Source: Melampsora larici-populina 98AG31 (Eukaryota; Basidiomycota; Pucciniomycetes; Pucciniales; Melampsoraceae). Taken from it: a stretch of 64,000 nucleotides of DNA. The stretch lies in NCBI RefSeq assembly GCF_000204055.1, contig NW_006768786.1, positions 918,873 to 982,872 of the forward strand. The letters are read 5' to 3'. The notes under the pieces are model-generated. The model worked only from the letters and a program-made list of their open reading frames with translations, had not been told where the DNA came from and made no database searches. Shown here in pieces: positions 48,452 through 59,923 of this stretch. A program made the translations under genes and the position numbers. Position 1 is the first letter of the stretch. The number at the start of each line of letters is the position of its first letter.

Positions 48452-49686
48452 ATGTCCACCAGATCCTACACCTCTACATCATCCATGATCCTCGTCATCT
48501 GTTGCTTGTTTTTCACTGTAGTTCAAGCCAATTGGGATGAAGCTACAGGTTTTGTTCATGATCATAAGGTCTCTCCAGGATGGATGGCAAAAAACCCACG
48601 TGAGGATATTTCTTATCTGTTGTTTTTTCAGTAGGATATATACTTTTCTTTTAATTATAGAATCACTGATCTTCCTTGATTTTTTCATTTGATTCCCCTC
48701 CAGCGAAATCTTGCTCTAAAAATATCCAATTGGCTGAGTGTTCGCATAACACCCGTAATGCATTCCCCAACGGTAAGTCAATATCTCTCTGGGATTCCCT
48801 TAGTCAGAGGAATTATATTCTCATCATCCTTCATCACGTCCGTCGATCAATCCGGGAAATTAGTTCAATTCATGGCAGTCTTCACTGTTGACCACTCTAA
48901 AGATACATACCACGGTTGTGTAAGTTATCATAAATTGAATCATGTTGTGTCCATAAACTTTCAAACCGTTCTCTTCTCGATAATCTTACTGATCTTGATT
49001 TCGATTCTAGTCGTATGGATCTTGTTGTTACTTTTCAGCATTTCCACCGGTCACTGAACTTGTGTCGGACCCTACTAACTCACACATCTTTGTCTGGCAG
49101 TTGAGTGACCGAATTTATTCCGCTTCTCATGTGAATTGCCAAGTTCTGACAATGGTATTATCTCGCTCTTCCCCTTAACCAGTAATCTTGGAGGCTTCAA
49201 AGGCTGTAAGTGAACTTTTCGAGCATCTACTGTCTTTTGGATCCAGAGTGTCAATGGACTCCTCAGATGTATTTCTTCATCTACTGGAACTAATCCAATC
49301 TTCTTATCTTGTGACTAATAGTAGGAACTAATCCGATAGCTAATCCTCAAACTGGAACTTTCGGATACGAAGATGGAACGACTGGAAAATATATAGATGG
49401 ACCTCCAAACAGAGCAACTTATCAAGCAGGTCATGATAGTAAATATCCAGGATTCAAACTTCCACCTGCATGGCCAGCAACTATGCCAATGCCAGCACAA
49501 AAGAATGCACACCCATCCTGTGGTAAACCAGGTGAACCGAATAAAGATCCTAATCCTACTGGAAAACCTGGAGGAGGTCAATCTGCAAAACCTAATGAAG
49601 TTGAATCAAAATCAAAACAAACTAGTTCAAAATCAACTCCAACCAAAAAAGATTCTGAAAAACGTCATCAAATTAATCTTGAATAA
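48452..49686 (+). pseudogene. Secreted protein, paralogue B, with frameshift in exon 4
   Basis: Exons are 48452-48599, 48704-48772, 48864-48919, 49011-49205 and 49322-49686. The protein starts MSTRSYTSTSSMILVICCLF with a signal peptide, then NWDEATGFVHDHKVSPGWMA, KSCSKNIQLAECSHNTRNAF, VQFMAVFTVDHSKDTYHGC and SYGSCCYFSAFPPVTELVSD. After HIFVWQLSDRIYSAS the frame shifts relative to paralogue A and meets a TAA near 49176. The other frame then continues with DNGIISLFPLTSNLGGFKG, and the last exon (GTNPIANPQTGTFGYEDG to the TAA at 49684-49686) is intact and well conserved. So it is either a recent pseudogene, a truncated secreted protein of about 130 residues, or an assembly error. A TATA box and intact splice sites suggest it is still transcribed. 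Confidence 0.68.
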
Positions 49687-50346
49687 AATTTTAAAGCAAA
49701 TAAAAACTATGTACTTTCTTTTTTCAATTTTCTTCTATTACCATTTCGACATTTCATGCACTGAGATCAGTTTAGTTAACATACACCTTGAAGGAATCTT
49801 TTGTTTGTATTGTTGACTATTTTGTTTGTATATACTTCTCGGGATATGAAGTGGTTTTTTTTCTTCAAAGACCGTCATACTAGAAGAAGCTTTTTCGTTT
49901 GTTCTTTTGCATCAGATTCTTTTGAAATTTTTGAAAAAATTATCATTCATTTGTTTTATATGTTTTTTTTCGTTTTATACTCAAAGATACGTCAAAGAAG
50001 AAATTGACGATGATAGCCTGAAACAAATGAAATTTGAGATTAAACATATCAAGTTTATCAACAATTTGGTATTTGTTGACCATGTAGAAGTTTACACCAT
50101 TTCTCATCCTCTCCTTCACCAAGTTATGCAAATGCCAAATGAAAAAGAATACCAAAATTCAGTGAGCTGTTAAGGATCAATCGATGTGCTTTGTGTAGTG
50201 CGTGGTACTATGTAGTAGCATACTGTGTGTAAGTATCCTACTATCATGATGTAAACAATGTTAATTTTTCTTGAATCAAGTCAAAAAAAATTCAACATCA
50301 AACCACAAAACCACAATTATATACCAACTTGAACCAATCATCAAAA
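49687..50346. other. Spacer between paralogue B and DRS1
   Basis: The first 180 bp are the duplicated 3' flank. The rest is AT-rich with the DRS1 promoter at its end. The short frames here are not supported as genes. Confidence 0.5.
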
Positions 50347-53091
50347 ATGTCAGATTTTATATTCACAATCGAAAGTGACGAAGAAGAAAAAGCAGAAGAA
50401 ATCAAAGTAGATTCAACCAAGAACAAAAAAATAAAAAAACATCAACGTATTAATAAAGAAATTGAAGATGAACCAATCTCTGTCATGAATCCTGGTTTCT
50501 TTTTTGATGGACTTGGAAATGATGATGAAATCGTATACCAAAATAAAGGAGATCACCCTCATGTTCGTTTGTTTCTACTGAACTATACTCGATTTTAGAT
50601 TATATCTATACTTACTGTTCTCTTTTTCTTGGAATATAGTCTCGGGCTAAAGATGATCCAATCGATTTATTCAAAAAGAAGAATGCACCACCACGAGTTT
50701 CAATTGATGAGATTATTGCACGTCATAAGAAGCCTGATGAAGGAATAGTCGATCTAGATAAAGCACTTGAAGACTGGAAAAGCGAAGATGATGAGGCTAG
50801 TTACTCGGATGAAAATGATTCTGATGACAATTCTTCTGATGATGAAGTAGATGCGGAAGTAGATGGAGAAGATGATGGGGAAGATGATGGAGTGTTGGAA
50901 CCTGTTGATGAATCAGATGATGAGGCTGAAGAAATTGACGTTGAATCAGATGAACAAGAAGGTAGTAGTGATGGTCAAGAATCAGAAGAAGACGAGGAGA
51001 ATAATAAGGAACCTATCGAGAAAGATACCGCTAGTGACACAGAAAACCAAGCCGCTGTTTCTGCATATTTTGATCAAACCGTCGTTGCATTTGATCCACC
51101 CACAAAAGAAGAACTCGATAAAGACTCTCATGGTTTGTTTGTCTCTCTAATCATGATATCTGAAAAAATACCATAAGTGCTAATCAACACCTTCATTTTC
51201 GAAAACAGATCAGCCATTTTCTTCTCTACCCGGTGGATCAAGTCTCAGTCGACCTATCTTGTTAGGATTGTCATCTATGTCTGTCACCACGCCAACCCCC
51301 ATCCAAAGGCAAACGATTCCACTGGCTCTTCTTGGAAAAGACCTTGTCTGTTCATCTATGACTGGTTCAGGAAAGACTCTAGGTTATCTGGTACCGATCT
51401 TTGAGCGACTCATGTGGCGAGATAAGAAAGGCGGAGGCAAAACACGGGTCATGATTCTGACACCTACTCGGGAGTTGGCGGTTCAAGTTTATCAAGTAGG
51501 AAAATCGCTAGCCAGGTATACCGACTTGACATTCTCACTTTGCGTGGGTGGTATGAATCTGAGGACGCAAGAAGCTGAATTAAGAGAGCGGCCTGAAATC
51601 GTTGTCGGAACACCTGGTCGAGTCATTGATCATGTCCGAAATACTAGAGGATTCTCATTGGATACACTCGAGATCTTGGTTATTGATGAAGCGGATCGGA
51701 TATTGGAGGAAGGTTTCCGGGATGAATTAGAAGAAATCATCAGCAATTGTCCTCGGTCAAGACAAACCATGCTTTTCTCGGCAACCGTGAGCGAATCAGT
51801 AGCTGATCTTGCCAGACTATCGCTTGAAAAGCCAATTCGAATCAAAATCGATCCTCCCAAATCAACTGCCACCGGTTTAACTCAAGAGTTTCTCAGAGTT
51901 CGAGACGATCAATTGTTAAAAAAGGGTGCAGGAGTAGCTGATATACAAAGAGAAGCTATCTTGGTAACTCTTTGCAAGGCTTCATCTTTTAGTAAAGGAC
52001 GTACTATCATCTTCTTTCGAAGTAAAGTTGGTGCACATCGAATGAAAGTGACTTTTTCTTTATTTGGACTGAAGGCTGCCGAACTTCATGGTAATTTAAC
52101 TCAGGAACAACGGATGAGTTCTTTACAAGATTTCAAAGATGGAAAGGTCTCTTACCTTTTAGCCACTGATCTGGCTAGTCGTGGTTTAGATATCAAAGGA
52201 GTGGAGCGAGTAATCAATTATGAAACTCCAAATCAATATGACGTTTATCTGCATCGGATTGGGCGAACGGCTAGAGCTGGAAAGAAGGGTAGTGCTTTGA
52301 CTTTAGTGGGAGAATCTGATCGAAAGCTGGTTAAGGAGGCTCGACGAAATTGTCAAGGTACAATCAAACAACGTAAGATTGATCCGAAAATCGTTCAAGA
52401 TGTTAGTAAAGAACTCGCTCGATTACAGTCATCGATTGCCACCATCTTAGAAGATGAACAGGAAGAAAAAGTTTTGAAGAAAACTGAGATGGAATTGAAG
52501 AAGGGTCAAAATCTTATCGAGCACGATGATGAGATTAAAAGTCGGCCAGCTCGAACATGGTTTCAGAGTGAATCAGACAAAAAGAAATCTAAAGGTAAGC
52601 TTCTCAATCCTTCCTTGTCTTCCATGTTTAGAGTTTGGGCGCATGGATGACTTCATCTGACTGTGTATTCTTTATGTTTCGAATCAGATGTTGGAACATC
52701 TGCTCACACAGCGAATTTTACGAAAACCAAGGATAGCAAAGGCACTAAACGGGATAAATTCGATGGACTCTCAAGAGCACAAAAACGTCGAAAGATGGCC
52801 AATGAAGAAGATGCACAAGAAAGATTACAACCTGTGATCAATTCATCCATCAGAGCAGCTAAGAAAGCACAAAGACCTGTGAAGATCGGTATGGAACAAG
52901 AATCTTATAAAACTCTTAATGCCAAGAAAAAATCAAAAAGTAAACCCAAAAAAGGTAAAAGTAGTTTTAGTAATGATTTAGGTGAAAAGAAATCGGTTAA
53001 ATCTTCTTCTAAACCTTCACCTCGTCTCAATAAAAAGATCACTGGGTCTAGTGGTAAACCTCAGAAAGGAGGCAAGCGTGGAAAGCGATAG
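50347..53091 (+). CDS. DRS1: DEAD-box RNA helicase Drs1 (DDX27) of 60S ribosome biogenesis
   Basis: Drs1 is a nucleolar ATP-dependent RNA helicase needed for 25S rRNA maturation. The exons 50347-50562, 50640-51132, 51209-52594 and 52688-53091 join exactly in frame. An acidic N-terminus (long Glu/Asp runs near 50780-51010) precedes the helicase core. The motifs are Q (PTPIQRQTIPLALLGKD), I (MTGSGKT), Ia (PTRELAVQ), Ib (GTPGRVID), II (VIDEADRIL), III (FSATVSE), IV (IIFFRSK), V (LASRGLDIKGV) and VI (YLHRIGRTARAG). The lysine-rich C-terminus includes GLSRAQKRRKMA, as in Drs1/DDX27, and ends GGKRGKR. About 830 residues, normal for the family. All catalytic motifs are intact. Confidence 0.96.
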
Positions 53092-53550
53092 ATTTTTTTG
53101 TCTTGATATCTTTTTACATTCATTGAATTAGTCACAGAACTTATTTTATATTTTGTATTTGATCACTCTATTAACAATAAGGAATAGTTACGTTGTTGCA
53201 ATCATAGTGGCTTCAAACGTGATTTATCGTACTCGTTGCTCATGTATTATCACTACGTCAGAAAAAACGAGCTGCAAGTTACCTGCCTAGCTCTACGAGT
53301 CATGCGATGCTGAACTCAAATCATCCCTGATATTCATGCCATGACACCATGAAATCAGAGAGAGGAAGAGTGGATGTATCAAATTGGGAGAACTGTGAGA
53401 ATTCTTGAAGCTCAGTGCAGGTTGGTATATGACATGCGCCCGTCGGAGAACCCTCTTGCCTACATTATACAAACTAGTTTCCACCTCGAACAATAGCAAA
53501 TGAGAAAGGCAGGAACAGATGAAAAGATATACACATGATGAAAGCAAGAA
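53092..53550. other. Convergent 3' intergenic region between DRS1 and IMP4
   Basis: Shared terminator region of two convergent genes. AT-rich on the DRS1 side; no other feature was seen. Confidence 0.55.
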
Positions 53551-54840
53551 TTAAAGTTGTTTGCGTTTCCGAGCAGTACGCTGGTATGGCCGAAGTACCC
53601 ATTCCTGATCTGCTTCCTTCTGTTCAAGTGTTCCTTGTCGAATTTCATAAGCTACGAGGCAGAAATTAAAAGAAAAGGTCAGTTATGGTAAAAGTCAGTA
53701 AAAAACGACAAGCTGCTAAAGCTTACGTCGCATGTCAAATCTTGGTCCAACCTCAGCTAATTGTACTTCTTTATGGGATGTCTTGACAAATACGTGATGC
53801 CTATATTTAAGAAACGAGCTTTAGATTATTAGCAAGTATGAAAGAGTGAGTGGATACGAAACAATCACAAACCTGAAAGAGATGAAATCCGCTTGATTTG
53901 AAAAGGTCATTACCCGTTTACTTTCTTCCTTTGGTACAGGAAACAAATATTTCAAAACACTCATGATCCGAGATCCTAGTTTAGTACCAAAGCCATCAAA
54001 GACTAAATGAGGATACTGTTCGCTAACAGTCGAAGTACTTCCACTAGGTACATCGTGTCTTAAAACCACATTATGAAGTGTAAAGAGAACAGTTGGACCA
54101 TGTGGAAAATGTGAGACTACTAATGCATCCGGTATACCTCGATGTTCATGAACGATAAGGAGATCTGTGATGGCATTTGCTCTACAAGCTGCTGCGATTT
54201 CACCCATTACGTAGGTCCCTCTATTGACACGATGTGCATTTGGAAAGATTAAACGCATTTCCTAAATTCATTTTGGTTTAAGAATGAATGTATTTTAATC
54301 AGTATTATGTTACTCTTAATTGCGCATTTCGGTAAAGCTGAATATAGGAAAATGTGGGAAAAGATTGGAAAACAAACTTTTGAAAATTGTAGTAATTTGC
54401 TACTAGGATTACGTGAAGTGGTGATTAAGATTTTAGGATCATCGATTCCCGCTCGGTCATATTCATCATCAACATGTGTGAGTGGTTCTATAGACATAAA
54501 ACCAAGGTTTTTTAAAAAAACCGAATAAATCAGTTCAGTGATCAATTCCGAAAAACAAAAAATGTTCACTAACCTGAATCACCCACATCCTTTCCCATAG
54601 CTTCTCTTAATTCATCTAATTCTTTTTTAAGTGATTCTGGCACTGGTTTTCCTTTAGCCAAAGCATCTTTAATAGCTTGTTTCTTTTCCCATATCTGTCG
54701 TTCTCTTGCTTCATGTGCTTTCTTATAAAGGAATTCCCTTCTTTGACGAGTTTGACGTTTAAGCTTTGTGTTTTGTCAAAAAGGTATCAGTTAGTTATTT
54801 ATTCTGATTGCTGGATGATGATGAATGTTAGACTTACCAT
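53551..54840 (-). CDS. IMP4: U3 snoRNP protein Imp4 (Brix domain)
   Basis: Imp4 works with Imp3 and Mpp10 in the small-subunit processome, bringing U3 snoRNA to pre-rRNA. The N-terminus reads M then [36 protein letters not shown] and [13 protein letters not shown]. The next exon gives [20 protein letters not shown] then [17 protein letters not shown]. The Brix core (54258 to about 53875) has [70 protein letters not shown] and [20 protein letters not shown]. The end is [20 protein letters not shown], then [20 protein letters not shown], with the stop at 53551-53553. The first exon is only the ATG (54838-54840), followed by an intron at 54764-54837. Confidence 0.95.
54838..54840 (-). other. Single-codon first coding exon of IMP4
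   Basis: ATG is followed directly by GTAAGTC and the coding sequence resumes after CACAAAG at 54763 with CTT AAA CGT. This gives [17 protein letters not shown], the conserved Imp4 start. No other in-frame ATG lies near. Splitting the coding sequence right after the start codon fixes the start precisely. Confidence 0.8.
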
Positions 54841-55079
54841 TGTGAATTGATGTTGGGTGTTGATTCAAGTTGTTGAATATGGTTCGCAATGTTTTTGAAA
54901 AAAATTAGAAATGTCTTGTACAGCCTGTAGCTCGGGTCGGACCACACAAGAAGTTTTTAGCCCACACAGTCTCACAGAGCGTGATAGTGAGAGTGAAAGG
55001 TATGTGACATGTGATAACCATAGGATTATGGAAAGTGACAGATTTTGAGACCAGGTTGGCGACTTTAAAATTGAAAAAG
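54841..55079. promoter_or_regulatory. Divergent promoter between IMP4 and the FAF1-like gene
   Basis: Only 239 bp separate the two start codons, so both promoters and both 5' leaders lie here. The segment includes TGAAAAAAATTAG (near 54894), which resembles the rRNA-processing element TGAAAAATTT known upstream of yeast ribosome-biogenesis genes. A PAC-type GCGATGAG motif was not found. Confidence 0.55.
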
Positions 55080-56392
55080 ATGACTAAGATCCAATCCAAA
55101 TCATCACTCAAACCAAATAGTAAACCATCAAAACGAAAAGAAATCGAAAAACTATCATCAGATTCAGAACCAACATCTGACGAGGATTCAGATCAAGATC
55201 AAGAAATCAACCAACAATTATTAGATGTATTAGCTCAACGTACTTTATCATTTCTAGCATTAGATGAACCATCTACTTCTAATCAAACTACATCAAAGAG
55301 AAAACGAAAAGAATTGAAGGATGAAGATGAAGAATGGACGGGTATTGATGATGAGACAATACCATTGGATGACGACTTAGAAGACGACCAGGACACAGAT
55401 CAGAGTGAAAGTGAAGGATATTCAGATCTGGGTGAAAGTGATCGTGATGATGAATTGGACGATGGTGAAGGTAAGCTTCGAATGCTCAAAATTTGAAGAT
55501 TTACGAAGCCAATATGTCTTACAAAGCTCATGATTTCACTTGACCGCTTTGCCCACGATCTCAGACCTCTTGAAAACATCATGCAAAGTTTCTAAGCCAC
55601 CGGAGGACGCAGAGGTCATTGTCTTTCAAGATCCATCACGTTCAGCTCCAGTCAATCATGATCTTGTATCACTCAATTCAGATAGGAAATCATTCATGGT
55701 AAGTCATCGTGCCACTAATTGACCAACATCACCTCATACGACAACTGATTCACCTTGAATTGAGCTTTTAGGCTTCTTTACTCAAAAAACAGAACGCCCC
55801 AGTCATTGCAGATGCTAAAAACAACAAAAAATCTAGCAAAGAGGACAGTGAAGAAGCGTGAGAACTGTTTTGCTACCCTGAAGGGGATTTCGGATCGCTT
55901 TTCATTTGTGGTGATGGAATGATATATTGACAGTACCGTCCCTTTGATCACAGTCATCTTCGATCACTCGACAGGTCACTCGCAAACCTAATCACAACAC
56001 TCTCTGCACCTAAATCAAAGGCAATTCAACTAGACGCGATTCTCTCAACTGATCTTCCACCTCCTCTCAATCCCGCCAAGGCTGCACGCCATCCTCGTAG
56101 GGTCAGACAAGAGTTAGCACGTGCAGAACTACGACGGAGTCAAGCTGCTGACCGAGAAGCAACGATGGGAAACATTGTTCGAGCTTCTAGTAGTAAGACT
56201 ACTACTAAACGTCAAAAGAGGATGGAGGATGGTACAGAAGATCGAGAGAGACGGGAGAGACGGGCTCGGTTGGATAGAGGTATTGGTAAAGGGAATGGGG
56301 GGATGATTAAGCTTAGTGCTAGAGAGGTTAAGATGGTTTCAAAAGGAGATGGTTTTTCGAGTAGGGGCAAGAGTTCTGGTAAACGACGATGA
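55080..56392 (+). CDS. FAF1: Faf1/C1orf131-like 40S ribosome biogenesis protein
   Basis: Yeast Faf1 and its relatives are SSU-processome factors for 18S rRNA maturation. The exons 55080-55470, 55565-55698, 55772-55857 and 55975-56392 join in frame. The start MTKIQSKSSLKP leads into an acidic/Ser-rich stretch with DDETIPLDDDLEDD. The middle has EVIVFQDPSRSAP and KSFMASLLKKQNAP. The C-terminus is strongly basic (RQELARAELRRSQAADREAT, KRQKRMEDGTEDRERRERRA) and ends in RLDRGIGKGNGGMIKLSARE. The G-G-M/L-x-LS-RE element is the family's conserved tail. Identification rests mainly on this tail, overall charge layout and context beside IMP4, so the symbol is less certain than for its neighbours. Confidence 0.75.
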
Positions 56393-56609
56393 TCTAAGAC
56401 CGCTCTTGACATTCACACATCAAGCTTCCTCCCTCATGAGTGGTTGTGTCTATGAGGCTTCAGACGATATTGTCTTGTTTGCATGAATTGTAATTCTTTT
56501 TTCGCCGTATATATAGAGACAAACTTTCAAGCTATTCATTCCATTTTTTAAACTTCTATCTACAATATATTACAAAGATAGGTGCTCAGATCACGTTATA
56601 AGATTTTAC
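56393..56609. other. Short convergent intergenic region
   Basis: 3' ends of the FAF1-like gene and of the multicopper-oxidase-like gene. A TATATATA-type stretch near 56510 probably belongs to the polyadenylation region. Confidence 0.5.
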
Positions 56610-59600
56610 TTAATCGTCAAGATCAGCAGCCGTACAAAACTTGGTGACTTCATCAGGTACTCGAACAGGTGTTGAGGTTAAAGATGCGATTTGCATGGCT
56701 ACTCCTGCTGCTTGATGCCATTGAGTTTGATCTGATAATAACCAAACTCCTGGATTGTTGGCTACGAATCTTACTCGGATCCAACCGTCTTTTGGTAATA
56801 AGAATGTATCCGATCTGTTGATCAAACATGAGTCGAAACAAATTGATCAGAGTCTTACTTTTGACGTGGGCTCACACCCTGGTGGTAGAGGTGAAAAGAG
56901 AATTTAGGAAAATACGTACTGCATCAGTCTTGATTGTGTCTGGCGCCGTACACGGCGGTAGAGTTTATCATAAGAGGGCAAAGACTTTTGTTGATACTTC
57001 TTGGCACGTGCAGCCTGTGGTACGGATCCCACTGTGTTGTAAGCGCCTTTGGTTTGAGATGATGATCCTTGTGACATGTCAGCTGGAGGCGGAACCGGAG
57101 GGGAAGTGACTGTTGGAGAACCTTGAGTACCTCTAGTAGTAGAAGTTGGTGATGTGGAGGAGCCTGCTGTAGATGATCCATTATTTGCAGCTAGTACTGG
57201 CAATAGAGGTGAAGCACTTGGTGACAATTGAACAGGAGCCACTGAAAATCACGCAGTAAGAAATGAGTAAGCATTCAAAAGAAAAGTTTCTCAGGAAGGA
57301 TTTTCAAGTTGAAAGGCAGTCGACAACTTACTGGGATTTGGATTTGTAGAATTATTGATTCCTGTGTTTGGCTTGATTCCATTGTATTTTCCATTTCCAA
57401 CTTCAATAACCCAGGGTCGATGTCCATGTAATGTAAAGGGAAAGTTACCTATAAGATGAGAAAGATCATTTGGTAAGAAAATATATCTATAATAAAAGAT
57501 TGAATTTTGCGGGCAAGGATGAATGAGGGATTTACCTCCACTGAAGTTTTCTATTATCAATTCAACTACTTCTGCTTTATCATGAGATATGACAAACTGT
57601 GAGTCGGTGATAGATGCACCTATTTGATTGCTTCCTAAGTTCTTTGACAGTGATGTGGTGTGGTGTACTGGCTCCCAAGCCTGAAGGATTGCAAATAGGA
57701 CCACATATCAGTAGATACTCTTAGATGCTATTGAAATAAAGAGATACTCACAGTTGAATTGATGAGCCCAACTACAGATCGAAAATGTGTATGAGATGTC
57801 AGCATGGCTCAAGGATATGTTCAGAAAATTGGTTCTTACGAAGGCTTCCGTCTTGTGCTTTATTGAAACCAACATCCAAAAGATAAGTTCTGTAGAAGTT
57901 GGAAAAAGAGTTATGAGCTTCCCATGAATGAAAATCTCAACTCTCAAAGATCTTAACGTACCGGGTAGGTGATGGTGGATCAAATGGTACCAAAGGACGA
58001 AGTTGATCAAGATTCAAATCAACAGCTGAGCTTGGTGAAGGTTCTCCTTCTTTAGGTAACTCGGCACGTAGATCCCCATATTGTACAACTATATAAACCA
58101 GATAGTCGTCAGCTGTATTTCTTCAAATAAGGTAGGGTCAAGTGATTGAGGGAAATGATCACTCACTTCCCAATATCTTGAATCTTGAATTTGGTGAATT
58201 ATACTGTTCATGAAGTTAACGGTAAAAAGCAGTGTAAGAGGATAAGATATCTTTGCTGAGCCATGATCAAACGTACTCTGAATTGATCATTAACGATTGT
58301 TGCACGCATCCAAAATGCTTTTGCTGATGTTTGATCAGCTGTAAGTTCGACGCTATATCTCTGACCTGGATAAAGTGTTATTCCACCAGTGAAAGTGATA
58401 GGCACAACTTCTACACCATTTGCTTCGATGACAGTCAAGTTATGAGAATCAACGCTGAAGCGAATAGGCGCAAAAGATCCTGCATTGATTAATCTCAGTC
58501 GATATCTAAATTCAAGAATTTCAAAAGATACATCAGAAGGATTTCATAAACAAGTGAAGAATTATATATGGTTTTAAATAACTTACTTTTTTTTAGCTTC
58601 AACTGTTAACCGATAGTATGAGGGGGGTGGACGGCGAACATCTGGTAGATGGTCATATTGCCCAATCCCGTTGATGGTTCCGCTATCGGGAACAGGTTCA
58701 TTGATGATATCACCATTTATACCGGATGGCTTAAATTCCAAAAAGGATAATATCCAATATTAGTGGATATAAAGCAACACATCACGAAAATTATGCGACT
58801 CACAGAAAGGTATGATTCCAACAGATCAGTAGAAGTGGCATGATACAAGTCACTCAAATGAAGCACCACTTCTTCATCATAACTGCTGTTACTAGCTGTC
58901 CTTGGATGAACGATAAACCCACCCGAGATCCCATCACTAGTTTGAGCATTATAACCAGCATGCCAATAAGTTGTTCCAGAAAACTCTCCTGGTCGAAAGG
59001 TGTAGGTCATTGATTCTCCTGCAGGAATACCGCACTCGCTTACACCCCTAACACCATCAAAATAACTAGTTCCAACTTGAAAGAGACCATGCCAGGTGAT
59101 GGATGTAGTATTGACAGCCATATTTTGAACGCGTATGACTACCAAATCATCCTGGTTGACTTCAATGATCGGACCGGGATATTGACCTGGAGAGGAGGTA
59201 AACAAAATTATGAGAAATGCGAGTTTTAGCTTATCATGTTGACAATGTTAGCAGGATAATTCAAGAGTGTTACAGACCATTTACAACTAGCATGTCCTTT
59301 TCAAATCCATCTGGTTTTCCAAGTCGCTCATCAATCACAAAATCAAATTGTCTAGTTTGAGCTCTTTCCCCTCTGATTGTACCCACAATAGATTGTTTTT
59401 CAGTAGGAGTAATCACAGGAGTAGAATTAATTCGATTCCTTCTTTCTTCTTGAATTGCAGCATTTCTAAGACCAATAATGATTGCAGCCACAAGTGCAGC
59501 AATCACAATTGATAATAAAATAAATCCAGATAAGATTTGAAACCATCCACGTTTTCGAATCACTTGACGAAATCGAGATGAGATCGTAAAAGATTGTCCG

Positions 59601-59923
59601 TATGTTTGATCAGATCTATTAGCATGAGCTGATGGACTTGTTCCTTCTTCACTTGCTTCTGTGTATGTGAGATCATCTTGGATCGTACCAAGTTGACTTC
59701 CAGAACCTTCAGATCGACTATGCTGAGATCCTGAACCGGCGTCAGATCCACTATGATGAGAAGCTGAGCCGGATTCTGAAATAGCTTTAGACTTTTCAGT
59801 CTTTCTACTGAAGATAGATTTCCTTCTTTTTACCGAATGGTTCGATTGCGAATCAGTTTGTGAGGATGATCCTGGCATGGTGTCTGGTTGATCAGAAGGT
59901 AGGAATGGAGGACGAACAACCAT
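56610..59923 (-). CDS. Membrane-anchored multicopper-oxidase-fold protein lacking most copper ligands
   Basis: The start at 59921-59923 opens a long Ser-rich cytosolic part, then one membrane span (ILSGFILLSIVIAALVAAII, about residues 130-155), so it is a type II membrane protein. The outer part follows laccase/ferroxidase order: VNGQYPGPIIEVNQDDLVVI; SITWHGLFQVGTSYFDGVRG; FSGTTYWHAGYNAQTSDGIS; EPVPDSGTINGIGQYD; NLTVIEANGVEVVPITF; LYPGQRYSVELTADQ; FPFTLHGHRPWVIEVGNGKY; GWIRVRFVANNPGVWLLSDQ; TQWHQAAGVAM. At the four copper motifs the usual HWHG, HSH, HPFHLHGH and HCHIxWH read TWHG, HAG, FPFTLHGH and SDQTQWH. Seven of the 11 ligands, including the type-1 Cys, are gone. A Ser/Thr/Pro-rich insert precedes the last motif. 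About 10 exons stay in frame, so it is a maintained gene, probably without oxidase activity. Confidence 0.85.

Larger units (their letters stand above)
47690..49870 (+). repeat. Inverted segmental duplication, copy B
   Basis: This is the plus-strand counterpart of 25200-27320. Homology covers about 750 bp of upstream DNA, the secreted-protein gene and about 180 bp past its stop. The two copies face each other across about 20 kb that includes CLU1, the membrane-protein gene, the carrier gene and two transposons. Confidence 0.82.
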
